From Clostridium sp. AM30-24 (GTDB lineage: Bacteria; Bacillota; Clostridia; Lachnospirales; Lachnospiraceae): a stretch of DNA of 59,395 bases. Of the stretch, positions 52,538 to 59,395 are shown piece after piece. Numbering within the stretch: position 1 is the first letter of the stretch; each line of letters begins with the position of its first letter. The stretch is from the NCBI RefSeq assembly GCF_003480435.1, contig NZ_QUJB01000017.1, positions 492-59,886 on the forward strand, read 5' to 3'. The notes below the pieces were generated by a model. The model worked only from the letters and a program-made list of their open reading frames with translations. It was not told the DNA's origin and searched no databases. The position numbers and the translations under genes were made by a program.

Positions 52538-53296
52538 ATGTCAGACAACCGAAAATACTACTACCTCAAGCTGAAAGAGAATTACTTTGACGAGGACGCT
52601 ATCGTGCTGCTGGAAAGTATGCAGGACGGCATCCTCTATTCCAACATTCTCTTGAAACTGTACCTGAAATCGCTGAAAAACGGCGGGAAGTTGCAGCTTG
52701 ATGAAAATATCCCCTACACCGCGCAGATGATTGCCACCATTACCCGCCAGCAAGTCGGCACCGTAGAACGAGCCTTGCAGATTTTTATGAAGCTGGGGCT
52801 TGTGGAGCCGTTACAGAACGGCGCGTTGTATATGAGCAACATTGAACTGCTGATTGGCCAATCTTCTACCGAGGGGGAGCGAAAACGGCGGGCAAGGCTG
52901 GCTTTGCAGGAGCAAAAAGCCTTACCAAAGGCCGGGGCGGACAAATGTCCACCATATCAAGCGGACATTTGTCCACCAGAGATAGAGATAGAGAAAGAGA
53001 TAGAGATAGAAAAAGAGAGAGAGCGAGAGTTAGATACGGGACAACCCGCCCGCGCCGCCTATGGCCGGTATGAAAATGTCTTTCTTTCGCAATCAGAACT
53101 GGACGGGCTGAAAGCAGACCTGCCCGACAAATGGAACTACTACATTGACCGGCTATCCTGCCATATCGCGTCCAGCGGCAAGCGATACCGCAGCCATGCC
53201 GCCACAATCTACAAATGGGCGCAGGAGGACGCAGCCAAGAAAGCCCCGAAAAAGGGCATACCAGACTACTCATGCAAGGAGGGCGAGAGTTTATGA
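52538..53296 (+). CDS. Phage replisome organizer-like protein
   Basis: 252 residues. The N-terminal replisome-organizer domain (YYYLKLKENYFDEDAIVLLE, QMIATITRQQVGTVERALQI) is followed by an Ile/Glu/Lys/Arg repeat linker and a C-terminal DnaB/DnaD-like part ending at the DnaC gene (ATGA overlap). Together they load the helicase onto an element origin. AAAGGAGG precedes the start. Confidence 0.85.
   Translation: MSDNRKYYYLKLKENYFDEDAIVLLESMQDGILYSNILLKLYLKSLKNGGKLQLDENIPYTAQMIATITRQQVGTVERALQIFMKLGLVEPLQNGALYMSNIELLIGQSSTEGERKRRARLALQEQKALPKAGADKCPPYQADICPPEIEIEKEIEIEKERERELDTGQPARAAYGRYENVFLSQSELDGLKADLPDKWNYYIDRLSCHIASSGKRYRSHAATIYKWAQEDAAKKAPKKGIPDYSCKEGESL
52978..53031 (+). repeat. Purine-rich simple repeat in the replisome gene
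   Basis: GAGATA, GAAAGA and GAGAGA units encode the EIEIEKEIEIEKERERE linker. The copy number could vary without a frameshift. It may also be an unwinding or origin-type element, as in phage rep genes. Confidence 0.75.
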
Positions 53297-54135
53297 AGAA
53301 CGAAATCAACGCTGTTTTGGAGAATATGACGGCCACCACCCCGGAGCCGGAGGACTACACCGGCGAGGACGGTTTACTGTACTGCGGCAAGTGCCGCAAG
53401 CCGAAAGAAGCCTATTTTGCGCCGGATAAGGCCGCTATCTTTGGCCGTGACCGCCACCCGGCAGAGTGCGACTGCCAGAGAGCCGCCCGCGAGGAACGGG
53501 AAGCCGCCGAGAAGCGGCGCAGGCACCTTGACACCGTGGAAGAACTGAAACGCCGGGGCTTTACCGACCCCACCATGCGGGACTGGACTTTTGAGAATGA
53601 CAACGGCAGGAACCCGCAGGCCGGGATTGCCCGCCGGTATGTGGAGCATTGGGAGGATATGCGAGCCGACAATATCGGCTGCCTGTTCTGGGGCGGCGTG
53701 GGAACCGGGAAAAGCTACCTTGCGGGCTGTATCGCAAATGCCCTCATGGAGAAAGAAATCCCCGTCCTCATGACGAACTTTGCCCTTATCCTCAACGACC
53801 TTGCCGCCAGCTTTGAGAACCGCAACGAGTACATTTCCCGCCTTTGCCGCTATCCGCTGCTTATCATTGACGACTTCGGCATGGAGCGCGGCACCGAGTA
53901 CGGGCTGGAACAGGTTTTCAATGTGATTGACAGCCGTTACCGCAGCGGCAAGCCGCTGATCGTCACGACCAACCTCACGCTGGACGACCTGCGGAACCCG
54001 GAGGACACCGCCCATTCCCGGATTTATGACCGCCTGCTTTCCATGTGCGTCCCGGTACGCTTTACCGGCGACAACTTCCGGCAGGAAGCCGCGCAGCGGA
54101 AAATGGAGAGCATGAAGAAACTGATTACCGACTGA
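53293..54135 (+). CDS. DnaC-like helicase loader ATPase
   Basis: 280 residues. An N-terminal zinc-like Cys group (LYCGKCRKPKEAYF, ECDCQRAA) precedes an AAA+ ATPase with Walker A FWGGVGTGKSYLAG and Walker B LLIIDDFGMERG, then the sensor TTNLTLDDL. It loads the host DnaB helicase. Start overlaps the previous stop (ATGA). Confidence 0.92.
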   Translation: MKNEINAVLENMTATTPEPEDYTGEDGLLYCGKCRKPKEAYFAPDKAAIFGRDRHPAECDCQRAAREEREAAEKRRRHLDTVEELKRRGFTDPTMRDWTFENDNGRNPQAGIARRYVEHWEDMRADNIGCLFWGGVGTGKSYLAGCIANALMEKEIPVLMTNFALILNDLAASFENRNEYISRLCRYPLLIIDDFGMERGTEYGLEQVFNVIDSRYRSGKPLIVTTNLTLDDLRNPEDTAHSRIYDRLLSMCVPVRFTGDNFRQEAAQRKMESMKKLITD

Positions 54136-54149
54136 AAGGAGTATTGCCT

Positions 54150-54344
54150 ATGGCAGACAACAAGCAGCACGACACCCGCACCACACGCCGCCCCGACTGC
54201 GTGACGGAAATCCGCATGGGCAATTCCGTCCTTGTCGTGTCCGGCTATTTCAAGAAAGATACCACGACCACCGCCGCCGACAAAATGGCGCGGGTACTGG
54301 AAGCGGAAGCCGCTGCTACACAGGAGCCGACTTGTCCGGCATGA
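54150..54344 (+). CDS. TnpW-family transposon protein, second copy
   Basis: 64 residues with TEIRMGNSVLVVSGYFKKD and TAADKMARVLEAEA, the TnpW pattern. 14 bases after dnaC with AAAGGAG. It is related to the 59-residue protein at 45644, and both lie near recombinase-associated ends. Confidence 0.75.
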   Translation: MADNKQHDTRTTRRPDCVTEIRMGNSVLVVSGYFKKDTTTTAADKMARVLEAEAAATQEPTCPA

Positions 54345-54361
54345 GCTGGGGGGCATGGAAA

Positions 54362-54391
54362 AAGCGGCCATGCTTTGACATGGCCGCTTTC
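54362..54391 (+). terminator. Hairpin after tnpW, likely terminator
   Basis: AAAGCGGCCATG and CATGGCCGCTTT pair perfectly with a 6-base loop. The T-run is short (CTTTCG). It may serve both strands, since the DUF4180 gene converges here. Confidence 0.7.
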
Positions 54392-54435
54392 GCGTTGGGT
54401 TAATATACAACTATCCGATATGGGGATTTTATCCA

Positions 54436-54804
54436 CTAAATGCTTTGGCTTATTTTTTGAATTGCTTCTTCCTTTGTTGCAACAAAGAACACATCTTTTC
54501 CTTTATTGCTTTCAAAGATAAAGTCTTTCAGCGGTTTGCTGGTGTAATGCGAAAAATCCCCGTATATAGCGATTTTCCCACCGTAATTGATAAACTTTTG
54601 AAGAATTTCTCCCGCCAAGCCGCTGCTCAAAATGAAGAAATCTTCAATGATGTTCTTTTTATCCACGACAATATACTTTGTGCCTGCTTCATATTTGGCA
54701 GACATAAGCAAATCAAGCGCAGAATCGACATCAGTAATGATCATGCTGTCACTTGATACGGCAACCGCAATTCCGTTGCCACAATCAATTTTTTCAAACT
54801 TCAT
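54436..54804 (-). CDS. DUF4180-family protein (inverted cargo)
   Basis: 122 residues, beginning MKFEKIDCGNGIAVAVSSD with KYIVVDKKNIIEDFFILSSG and KLAIYGDFSHYTSK-like strand pattern typical of DUF4180. Function unknown. It is on the opposite strand to the whole element, is A/T-rich compared with neighbours, and has its own promoter (54871-54899), all signs of cargo inserted between tnpW and the recombinase. Confidence 0.78.
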   Translation of the reverse strand: MKFEKIDCGNGIAVAVSSDSMIITDVDSALDLLMSAKYEAGTKYIVVDKKNIIEDFFILSSGLAGEILQKFINYGGKIAIYGDFSHYTSKPLKDFIFESNKGKDVFFVATKEEAIQKISQSI

Positions 54805-54870
54805 GCCTGTACCTCCTTCAATGAATTGCAGACAAAATCCCGCATTATCGTCGCTGGTAACGCTTTTCGT

Positions 54871-54899
54871 ATTATAGCATGAAGTAAAGGATTTTTCAA
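54871..54899 (-). promoter_or_regulatory. Promoter of the DUF4180 gene
   Basis: On the minus strand TTGAAA and TATAAT are spaced by 17 bases, about 70 bases before the start codon. Confidence 0.75.
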
Positions 54900-55056
54900 T
54901 TATCGTTTTTCATGATAATCCCTATGAAAAAAACGCTCTTTTTGAGGAACTATAAAGAAGCAGATTTTACACTTTTGCCGCTATACAGGCAGCCGCCCCA
55001 TGTGGTATGATATACATACGGGATAGTGGGGCTGGCTGTCGGAAACGGAGGATTTT

Positions 55057-56676
55057 ATGTTAAGACAAGCCACCCAAAACCTCATTACCGCCCTTTATCC
55101 GAGATTGTCCCATGAGGACGAGTTGCAAGGCGAAAGCAATTCCATATCGAACCAAAAGCGGATTTTGGAAACCTACGCCAAGCAGAACGGCTTTACCAAT
55201 CTGCGCTGGTACACCGACGACGGCTTTTCCGGCGCGAACTTCCAGCGCCCCGGTTTTCAAGCCATGCTTGCAGACATTGAAGCCGGGAAAGTGGGTACGG
55301 TCATCGTCAAGGACATGAGTCGGTTAGGGCGAAACTACTTGCAGGTAGGGTTTTATACGGAAATGCTGTTCCCTCAAAAGGGAGTGCGGTTTATCGCTGT
55401 CAACGACAATGTGGACAGCGCAAACGGCGGCATGGACAACGATTTTACCCCTCTGCGAAATCTGTTCAACGAATGGCTGGTGAGAGATACGAGCAAGAAA
55501 ATCAAAGCAGTAAAACGAGCAAAAGGCATGAGTGGAAAGCCTGTTACCAGCAAGCCGGTCTATGGCTACCTCATGGACGAGGACGAGAACTATATCGTTG
55601 ACGAGGAAACCGCGCCGGTTGTCCAGCAGATATACCAGCTTTGCCTTGCCGGGAATGGCCCGACCAAGATTGCCCGTATGCTTACGGAGCAGCAAATCCC
55701 CACGCCGGGGACGCTGGAATACCGCAGGACGGGCAGCACCCGCCGCTACCACCCCGGCTATGAGTGCAAATGGGCGACGAACACCGTCGTTCATATCCTC
55801 GAAAACCGGGAGTACACCGGCTGTCTGGTAAACTTCAAGACGGAAAAGCCCTCTTACAAGGTCAAGCACAGTGTAGAGAACCCCGTGGAGAAGCAGGCTG
55901 TTTTTGAGAACCACCATGAGCCTATCATAGACCGGGAAACATGGGAGCGCGTGCAGGAGTTACGCAAGCAGCGCAAACGCCCGAACCGCTATGATGAAGT
56001 GGGACTGTTCTCCGGTATGCTGTTCTGCGCCGACTGCGGCCATGTGATGTACCAGCAGCGGTATCAGAACAAAACCCGCAAGCAGGACTGTTACATCTGC
56101 GGCAGCTACAAGAAGCGCACCCGCGACTGTACGGCGCACTTTATCCGCACCGACCTGTTGACCGCCGGTGTCCTCTCCAATCTCCGGCAAGTGACGGAAT
56201 ACGCCGCCAAGCATGAGAGCCGCTTTGTGAAGCTGCTTATCCAGCAGAACGAGATCGGCGGCAAGAGAAAGACCGCCGCAGCCACCAAGCAGCTTGAACA
56301 GGCGCAGGAACGCATTGCCGAAGTGAGCCGCATTATCAAGCGGCTGTATGAGGACAATGTGAACGGCAAAATCAGCGACGAGCGTTTCATGGAACTGTCG
56401 GCAGACTATGAGCAGGAACAGCGGGAACTGAAAGACCGCGCCGCCGCTTTGCAGGCCGAACTGGACAAGTCGCAGGCCGCCACCGTCAACGCGGAAAAGT
56501 TTATGGGTATCGTCCGAAAGCACCTTGCCTTTGAGGAACTTACCCCCACCCTCTTGCGGGAAATGATTGAAAAAATCGTCGTGCATGAGTGCAGCTATGA
56601 CGAGAACGGCACCCGCAGGCAGGACATTGAGATTTATTACAGCTTTGTCGGCAAGATTGACTTGCCCGAAGCCTAA
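55057..56676 (+). CDS. Large serine recombinase, second copy
   Basis: 539 residues. Catalytic LYPRLSHEDEL, FSGANFQRPGFQAMLADIEAG and KDMSRLGRNYLQVG; a zinc ribbon (FCADCGHVMYQQ, YICGSYKKRTRDC); a coiled coil; and IEKIVVHECS...DIEIYYSFVG at the end. It is related to the recombinase at 38371 but diverged. It presumably moves the second mobilizable element. CGGAGGATTTT precedes the ATG. Confidence 0.93.
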   Translation: MLRQATQNLITALYPRLSHEDELQGESNSISNQKRILETYAKQNGFTNLRWYTDDGFSGANFQRPGFQAMLADIEAGKVGTVIVKDMSRLGRNYLQVGFYTEMLFPQKGVRFIAVNDNVDSANGGMDNDFTPLRNLFNEWLVRDTSKKIKAVKRAKGMSGKPVTSKPVYGYLMDEDENYIVDEETAPVVQQIYQLCLAGNGPTKIARMLTEQQIPTPGTLEYRRTGSTRRYHPGYECKWATNTVVHILENREYTGCLVNFKTEKPSYKVKHSVENPVEKQAVFENHHEPIIDRETWERVQELRKQRKRPNRYDEVGLFSGMLFCADCGHVMYQQRYQNKTRKQDCYICGSYKKRTRDCTAHFIRTDLLTAGVLSNLRQVTEYAAKHESRFVKLLIQQNEIGGKRKTAAATKQLEQAQERIAEVSRIIKRLYEDNVNGKISDERFMELSADYEQEQRELKDRAAALQAELDKSQAATVNAEKFMGIVRKHLAFEELTPTLLREMIEKIVVHECSYDENGTRRQDIEIYYSFVGKIDLPEA

Positions 56677-56683
56677 CGCCCGA

Positions 56684-56716
56684 CCTATCCGACACAATGG
56701 CCAAGTGCCGGATAGG
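56684..56716 (+). terminator. Inverted repeat after the second recombinase
   Basis: CCTATCCG pairs with CGGATAGG across 17 bases, 8 bases after the stop. A weak T-stretch follows (AATTTTTTAC). It may be a terminator or a recombinase end site. Confidence 0.5.
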
Positions 56717-56864
56717 AACGGCAAAATTTTTTACACTTCTATTACTTCTTTACCACACATCAGTAAAATCACAGGGCATTAAGCAGTTCATGGCTAATTA
56801 AAGGGAGCAAAAAGAAAGGAAAAGCACAATCCAGACGGTATCAGCGGCAGGATACAAGAATAAA

Positions 56865-56893
56865 TTGTGATTTCACAAGATTGGTGCTATAAT
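56865..56893 (+). promoter_or_regulatory. Promoter of the XRE/TnpV group
   Basis: TTGTGA and TATAAT are spaced by 17 bases, the same -35/-10 pair as before the GNAT gene. A CCGGGGC/GCCCCGG hairpin follows in the leader (56908-56926). No gene was seen from 56717 to the promoter. Confidence 0.75.
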
Positions 56894-56956
56894 AAGAGAA
56901 AAGTTCCTGCCGGGGCAGCCGCCCCGGTGGTATGGATAGAAAGGCAGGAAAACAAT

Positions 56957-57229
56957 ATGCACATCAGCTATAAACCACTCTGGCACACACTGTTAGAGCG
57001 TGATATGAGGAAAGAGGATTTAAGGCTTGCTGCTGGTATGACAACAAATATGATTGCCAACATGAGCAAAGAGGGAAAGCACATCAGCATGGATACATTA
57101 GCCCGTATCTGCGAAACGCTGAATTGTGAGATTACCGATGTGATTGAGTTAGTACCAGACGAGCCTACTTCCACAGGAGGTAAGGAACATGAGCGAACTG
57201 AAACCAAGAATAACGGAAAACGGAATTGA
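56957..57229 (+). CDS. Cro/C1-type XRE regulator
   Basis: 90 residues with HTH KEDLRLAAGMTTNMIANMSKEG and the CETLNCEITDVIELV segment usual for this small family. The promoter lies upstream at 56865. It overlaps the TnpV start by 41 bases. It probably represses its own group. Confidence 0.85.
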   Translation: MHISYKPLWHTLLERDMRKEDLRLAAGMTTNMIANMSKEGKHISMDTLARICETLNCEITDVIELVPDEPTSTGGKEHERTETKNNGKRN

Positions 57230-57578
57230 TTATATCCTTGTCGGAGATTACTACATCCCGGACTTGAAACTGCCGGAGGAACACCGCCCTATCGGAAAGT
57301 ACGGACGGATGCACCGGGAATATTTAAGGGAAGTCCACCCAGCCAGATTGAATACATTGATACTGACCGGAGAATTGTGGACATATCTTGCAGACCTGAA
57401 CGAACAGGCACAGGAACGGTTAGACACTATCATGGAGCAGATGAAAGCCACCGAGGGCGTGACAGAGGAATTGAAGCGAACTCAACAAATGGAATGGGTG
57501 CAGCGTTGTAATAACATTCACAACCGGGCAGAAGAAATTGTTTTGCATGATATAATTTATTCATACGGGAGTAATTAA
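57189..57578 (+). CDS. TnpV-family transposon protein
   Basis: 129 residues: ENGIDYILVGDYYIPDLKLP, PIGKYGRMHREYLREVHP and LNTLILTGELWTYLADLNEQA, the TnpV pattern. ACAGGAGG lies upstream. Role unknown, typical of Tn4451-type elements. It suggests a third mobilizable element or its remnant. Confidence 0.85.
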   Translation: MSELKPRITENGIDYILVGDYYIPDLKLPEEHRPIGKYGRMHREYLREVHPARLNTLILTGELWTYLADLNEQAQERLDTIMEQMKATEGVTEELKRTQQMEWVQRCNNIHNRAEEIVLHDIIYSYGSN

Positions 57579-57594
57579 ATCGGAGGTATATAAG

Positions 57595-58557
57595 ATGATT
57601 GAAATTGTATTTGGTGAAAGTGCCTGTGGAAGTTTGAAAATTGCCCAAACTTACGGTAAGGGAAAGTATAGAGGAAGTGCAGTTTCGGTCTTTATGAGGC
57701 ACGAAGATGGGAGTGTTCCATCTTCAGATGAAATGAAAGAAGCACAAATTCAAGCACAGGAACAAGAACATATTGCTTGGGAGAATGCTATTCCATTGGG
57801 AGGCAAGAGCAGTGATGTTTATTGTTTTGATATGGCTCTTAGTGTGGGAGATATTTCTGATAATGGAATTGGCGAACAGCGGAAAAATGTTCTCAAGAAA
57901 ATGCTGTCTGTCTGGTTTGTAGAGGATTTAGACTATCAGGTTGAAGAAAAAATACAGAAAATTAAAACTACATTGTCTTCGGTTATTGAACGATATGTAG
58001 CTGGGGAAGAAGTTCGTATTTGGTATAGCTATAATCCGGATGAACTTTGCGGTATGTACTGGCTTATGAAACAACTTCGACCATTAAACTGTCAGACAAC
58101 AATTTATTTGGTTAAGTTACCTGCCTGGGAATATGGAAAAGAAAATACTATGACATCCAAAATAGCATGGGGTGAGGTTTCTCCTGGCGAATGGGGAAAA
58201 TATATAACTCTACAAGAAAAAGCTAAGCCTGTATTTCTTTCAGCTTGTGCTATGAAATGGAATCAACTTCAAAATGAAAATGCACCTTTGCGTGCAATGC
58301 TAAATGGTAAATTGCAAAGTGTTTCAGAAGATATATATGATAGTTTCATTCTTCGTGAAATTGCAGAACAGCCAGAGCAATTCAAAATGGCTATTGTTAT
58401 AGGTAATGTTTTAGGAAAATATCAACTTGGAATTAGTGATGTATGGATTTCTAATCGCATTGATAAAATGCTTGAAGATGGTGTGTTGGAAATTATACAG
58501 GACGCACCAAAGGGAGAAACAAATTATCGCCGGATATTAAGAAAACGAATGAAATAA
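57595..58557 (+). CDS. DUF1835/DUF3658-type protein (cargo)
   Basis: 320 residues. The N-terminal IEIVFGESACGSLKIAQ and FDMALSVGDI fit DUF1835, and the late helices (NVLGKYQLGISDVWISNRID) fit DUF3658. Function unknown. A/T-rich compared with TnpV, which it follows by 16 bases, so likely cargo. A terminator follows at 58572-58618. Confidence 0.75.
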   Translation: MIEIVFGESACGSLKIAQTYGKGKYRGSAVSVFMRHEDGSVPSSDEMKEAQIQAQEQEHIAWENAIPLGGKSSDVYCFDMALSVGDISDNGIGEQRKNVLKKMLSVWFVEDLDYQVEEKIQKIKTTLSSVIERYVAGEEVRIWYSYNPDELCGMYWLMKQLRPLNCQTTIYLVKLPAWEYGKENTMTSKIAWGEVSPGEWGKYITLQEKAKPVFLSACAMKWNQLQNENAPLRAMLNGKLQSVSEDIYDSFILREIAEQPEQFKMAIVIGNVLGKYQLGISDVWISNRIDKMLEDGVLEIIQDAPKGETNYRRILRKRMK

Positions 58558-58571
58558 TAACCACAGCAAGA

Positions 58572-58618
58572 ACCGCTGCTACATGGAAGGCACCCCAACC
58601 ATGCAACAGCGGTTTTTT
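58572..58618 (+). terminator. Terminator after the DUF1835 gene
   Basis: AACCGCTG-CTAC-ATGG pairs with CCAT-GCAA-CAGCGGTT, followed by TTTTTT. It may also serve the converging gene. Confidence 0.85.
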
Positions 58619-59395
58619 TTACCGTTTTTTCCTCTGGCTGATAGGCGTTCCCATTTTCTTTGATTTTTTGAGAATCCGAATCAGCCAGCGAAATTCTTCG
58701 TCTGACAGATTTTTATAGTTGATACCGAGCTGTTTACAGTAAAGGACAACCAGCTTTTCATCCCGGCTGCCCTTGAAATTTTCGACTGCTTCGAGATTTT
58801 CTTTCAATTCATCGGCAACGGTGGTCTGGGGCGCACTCTCACTGTCCTTTTTGTGGGCTTCCCGAATATCCCGGATAATCAGGTTGAGGTCATCCAGAAC
58901 CATGTGACTGAAATACTCATCATCACTGATATGGGCGGCTTGCAGCACTTTCAAATGCTGGTCATCTTCGCCTGGGCGATACCGCTCAATGATTTCATGC
59001 CGGACGGTATCGACAAGTGCATTGAGGTTTTGAATCTGCATGGTAGCAATCCCGTCCACATAAATCTCAATGTCTGCAAGAAACTTGATAAAATCTTTAT
59101 GTGTAGCAAGCTCACAGAGCAGACGGTTGTTAATCCGACCGCTTTTCAGCAGTGCCACCATCTCATCATTCAAATGCAACTCCGTCAATGGTGTGTTGAT
59201 CTGCTCCCTGTTCTCTATCCGGCACAGTAGATAATCAACAGAGACCCCATAGAAGTCTGCCAGCGTGATAAGGTTGCCATGATTGATTTCCTTAAAATCC
59301 TCTTTTTCATAACTTCCAAGAGCTGATTTGGAAATGCCTGTCAGCTTTGATAGTTCTTCCAGATTTAAGCCTTTGTCCTTGCGGAGTTCCCAAAG
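58619..59395 (-). CDS. XRE-family regulator, 5' end beyond the window
   Basis: At least 258 residues are visible. The frame stays open from 59188 to the window edge and reads an HTH: LRKDKGLNLEELSKLTGISK, then SALGSYEKED, then ITLADFYGVSVDYLL. A coiled or helical C-terminal domain of about 190 residues follows. The start codon is outside. It is likely the regulator of a further mobile element. The ATG at 59188 is internal and not the start. Confidence 0.85.
   Translation of the reverse strand, partial: LWELRKDKGLNLEELSKLTGISKSALGSYEKEDFKEINHGNLITLADFYGVSVDYLLCRIENREQINTPLTELHLNDEMVALLKSGRINNRLLCELATHKDFIKFLADIEIYVDGIATMQIQNLNALVDTVRHEIIERYRPGEDDQHLKVLQAAHISDDEYFSHMVLDDLNLIIRDIREAHKKDSESAPQTTVADELKENLEAVENFKGSRDEKLVVLYCKQLGINYKNLSDEEFRWLIRILKKSKKMGTPISQRKKR

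Larger units (their letters stand above)
48780..56720. mobile_element. Second mobilizable element (serine recombinase, MobC/MobP), ends approximate
   Basis: Bounded by gene content: sigma-like/HTH pair, MobC, MobP relaxase, zinc protein, replisome organizer, DnaC, TnpW, DUF4180 and a serine recombinase. It lies between the padR operon and an unrelated XRE/TnpV group. GC is higher than neighbours. The exact ends cannot be set, as no interrupted gene frames it. Confidence 0.6.

Overview
The window looks like a chromosomal segment of a gut Clostridia species, most likely Lachnospiraceae. The evidence is a CIRCE-controlled Hsp20, an SLH/cell-wall-repeat surface protein, GHKL/LytTR signalling, anaerobic U32 proteins, a fructoselysine operon, and nested conjugative/mobilizable elements with large serine recombinases and TnpV/TnpW/Maff2/PcfB-type accessory genes. 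No rRNA, tRNA or CRISPR was seen.

Left part (1-15.3 kb): remnants of a serine recombinase and a TnpB, then a minus-strand operon. It encodes two small receiver-like proteins without the phospho-aspartate and a 2,821-residue secreted surface protein (Cys/His-rich repeats, beta-helix, MBG/YDG-type Ig modules, three SLH motifs, cell-wall-binding repeats). Divergent from it is a plus-strand operon: a LytTR response regulator (frameshifted here), a membrane-anchored extracellular protein and a GHKL sensor kinase. Twin direct repeats between the two promoters are candidate LytTR sites, so the two operons probably form one regulated cell-surface system.

Middle part (15.3-35.8 kb), host-type genes: two copies of a palindromic repeat beside scars of broken genes (GGDEF, gldA and hipB fragments), an Asp/Glu racemase, a glycerol-dehydrogenase-like enzyme, Hsp20, a pair of U32-family proteins, a zinc alcohol dehydrogenase with a structured leader, a cytidylate-kinase-like protein, and a MATE exporter with a two-terminator leader and a leader peptide. 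A complete Amadori-product operon follows: M20 peptidase, five-gene peptide ABC transporter, FrlB-type deglycase, FrlD-type kinase and a GntR/UTRA regulator. I infer uptake of glycated peptides, cleavage, phosphorylation, and release of glucose-6-phosphate and lysine. A hipBA pair follows, with hipA cut off.

Right part (35.8-59.4 kb), nested mobile DNA: an ICE fragment (small Cys protein, HTH/DUF6017 replication protein, PcfB, VirD4, truncated Maff2) begins where hipA stops. Its virD4 is split by a 7.5-kb mobilizable element (38318-45865; serine recombinase, RepA-N protein, iterons, sigma-like pair, MobQ relaxase, GNAT cargo, TnpW). Removing that element at a shared AAAAGG restores a 594-residue VirD4 exactly in frame. 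Next come a PadR/HAAS/lipoprotein cargo operon, a second mobilizable element (about 48.8-56.7 kb; sigma-like pair, MobC, MobP relaxase, replisome organizer, DnaC, TnpW, DUF4180, serine recombinase) and the start of another element remnant (XRE, TnpV, DUF1835 protein, XRE running off the window).
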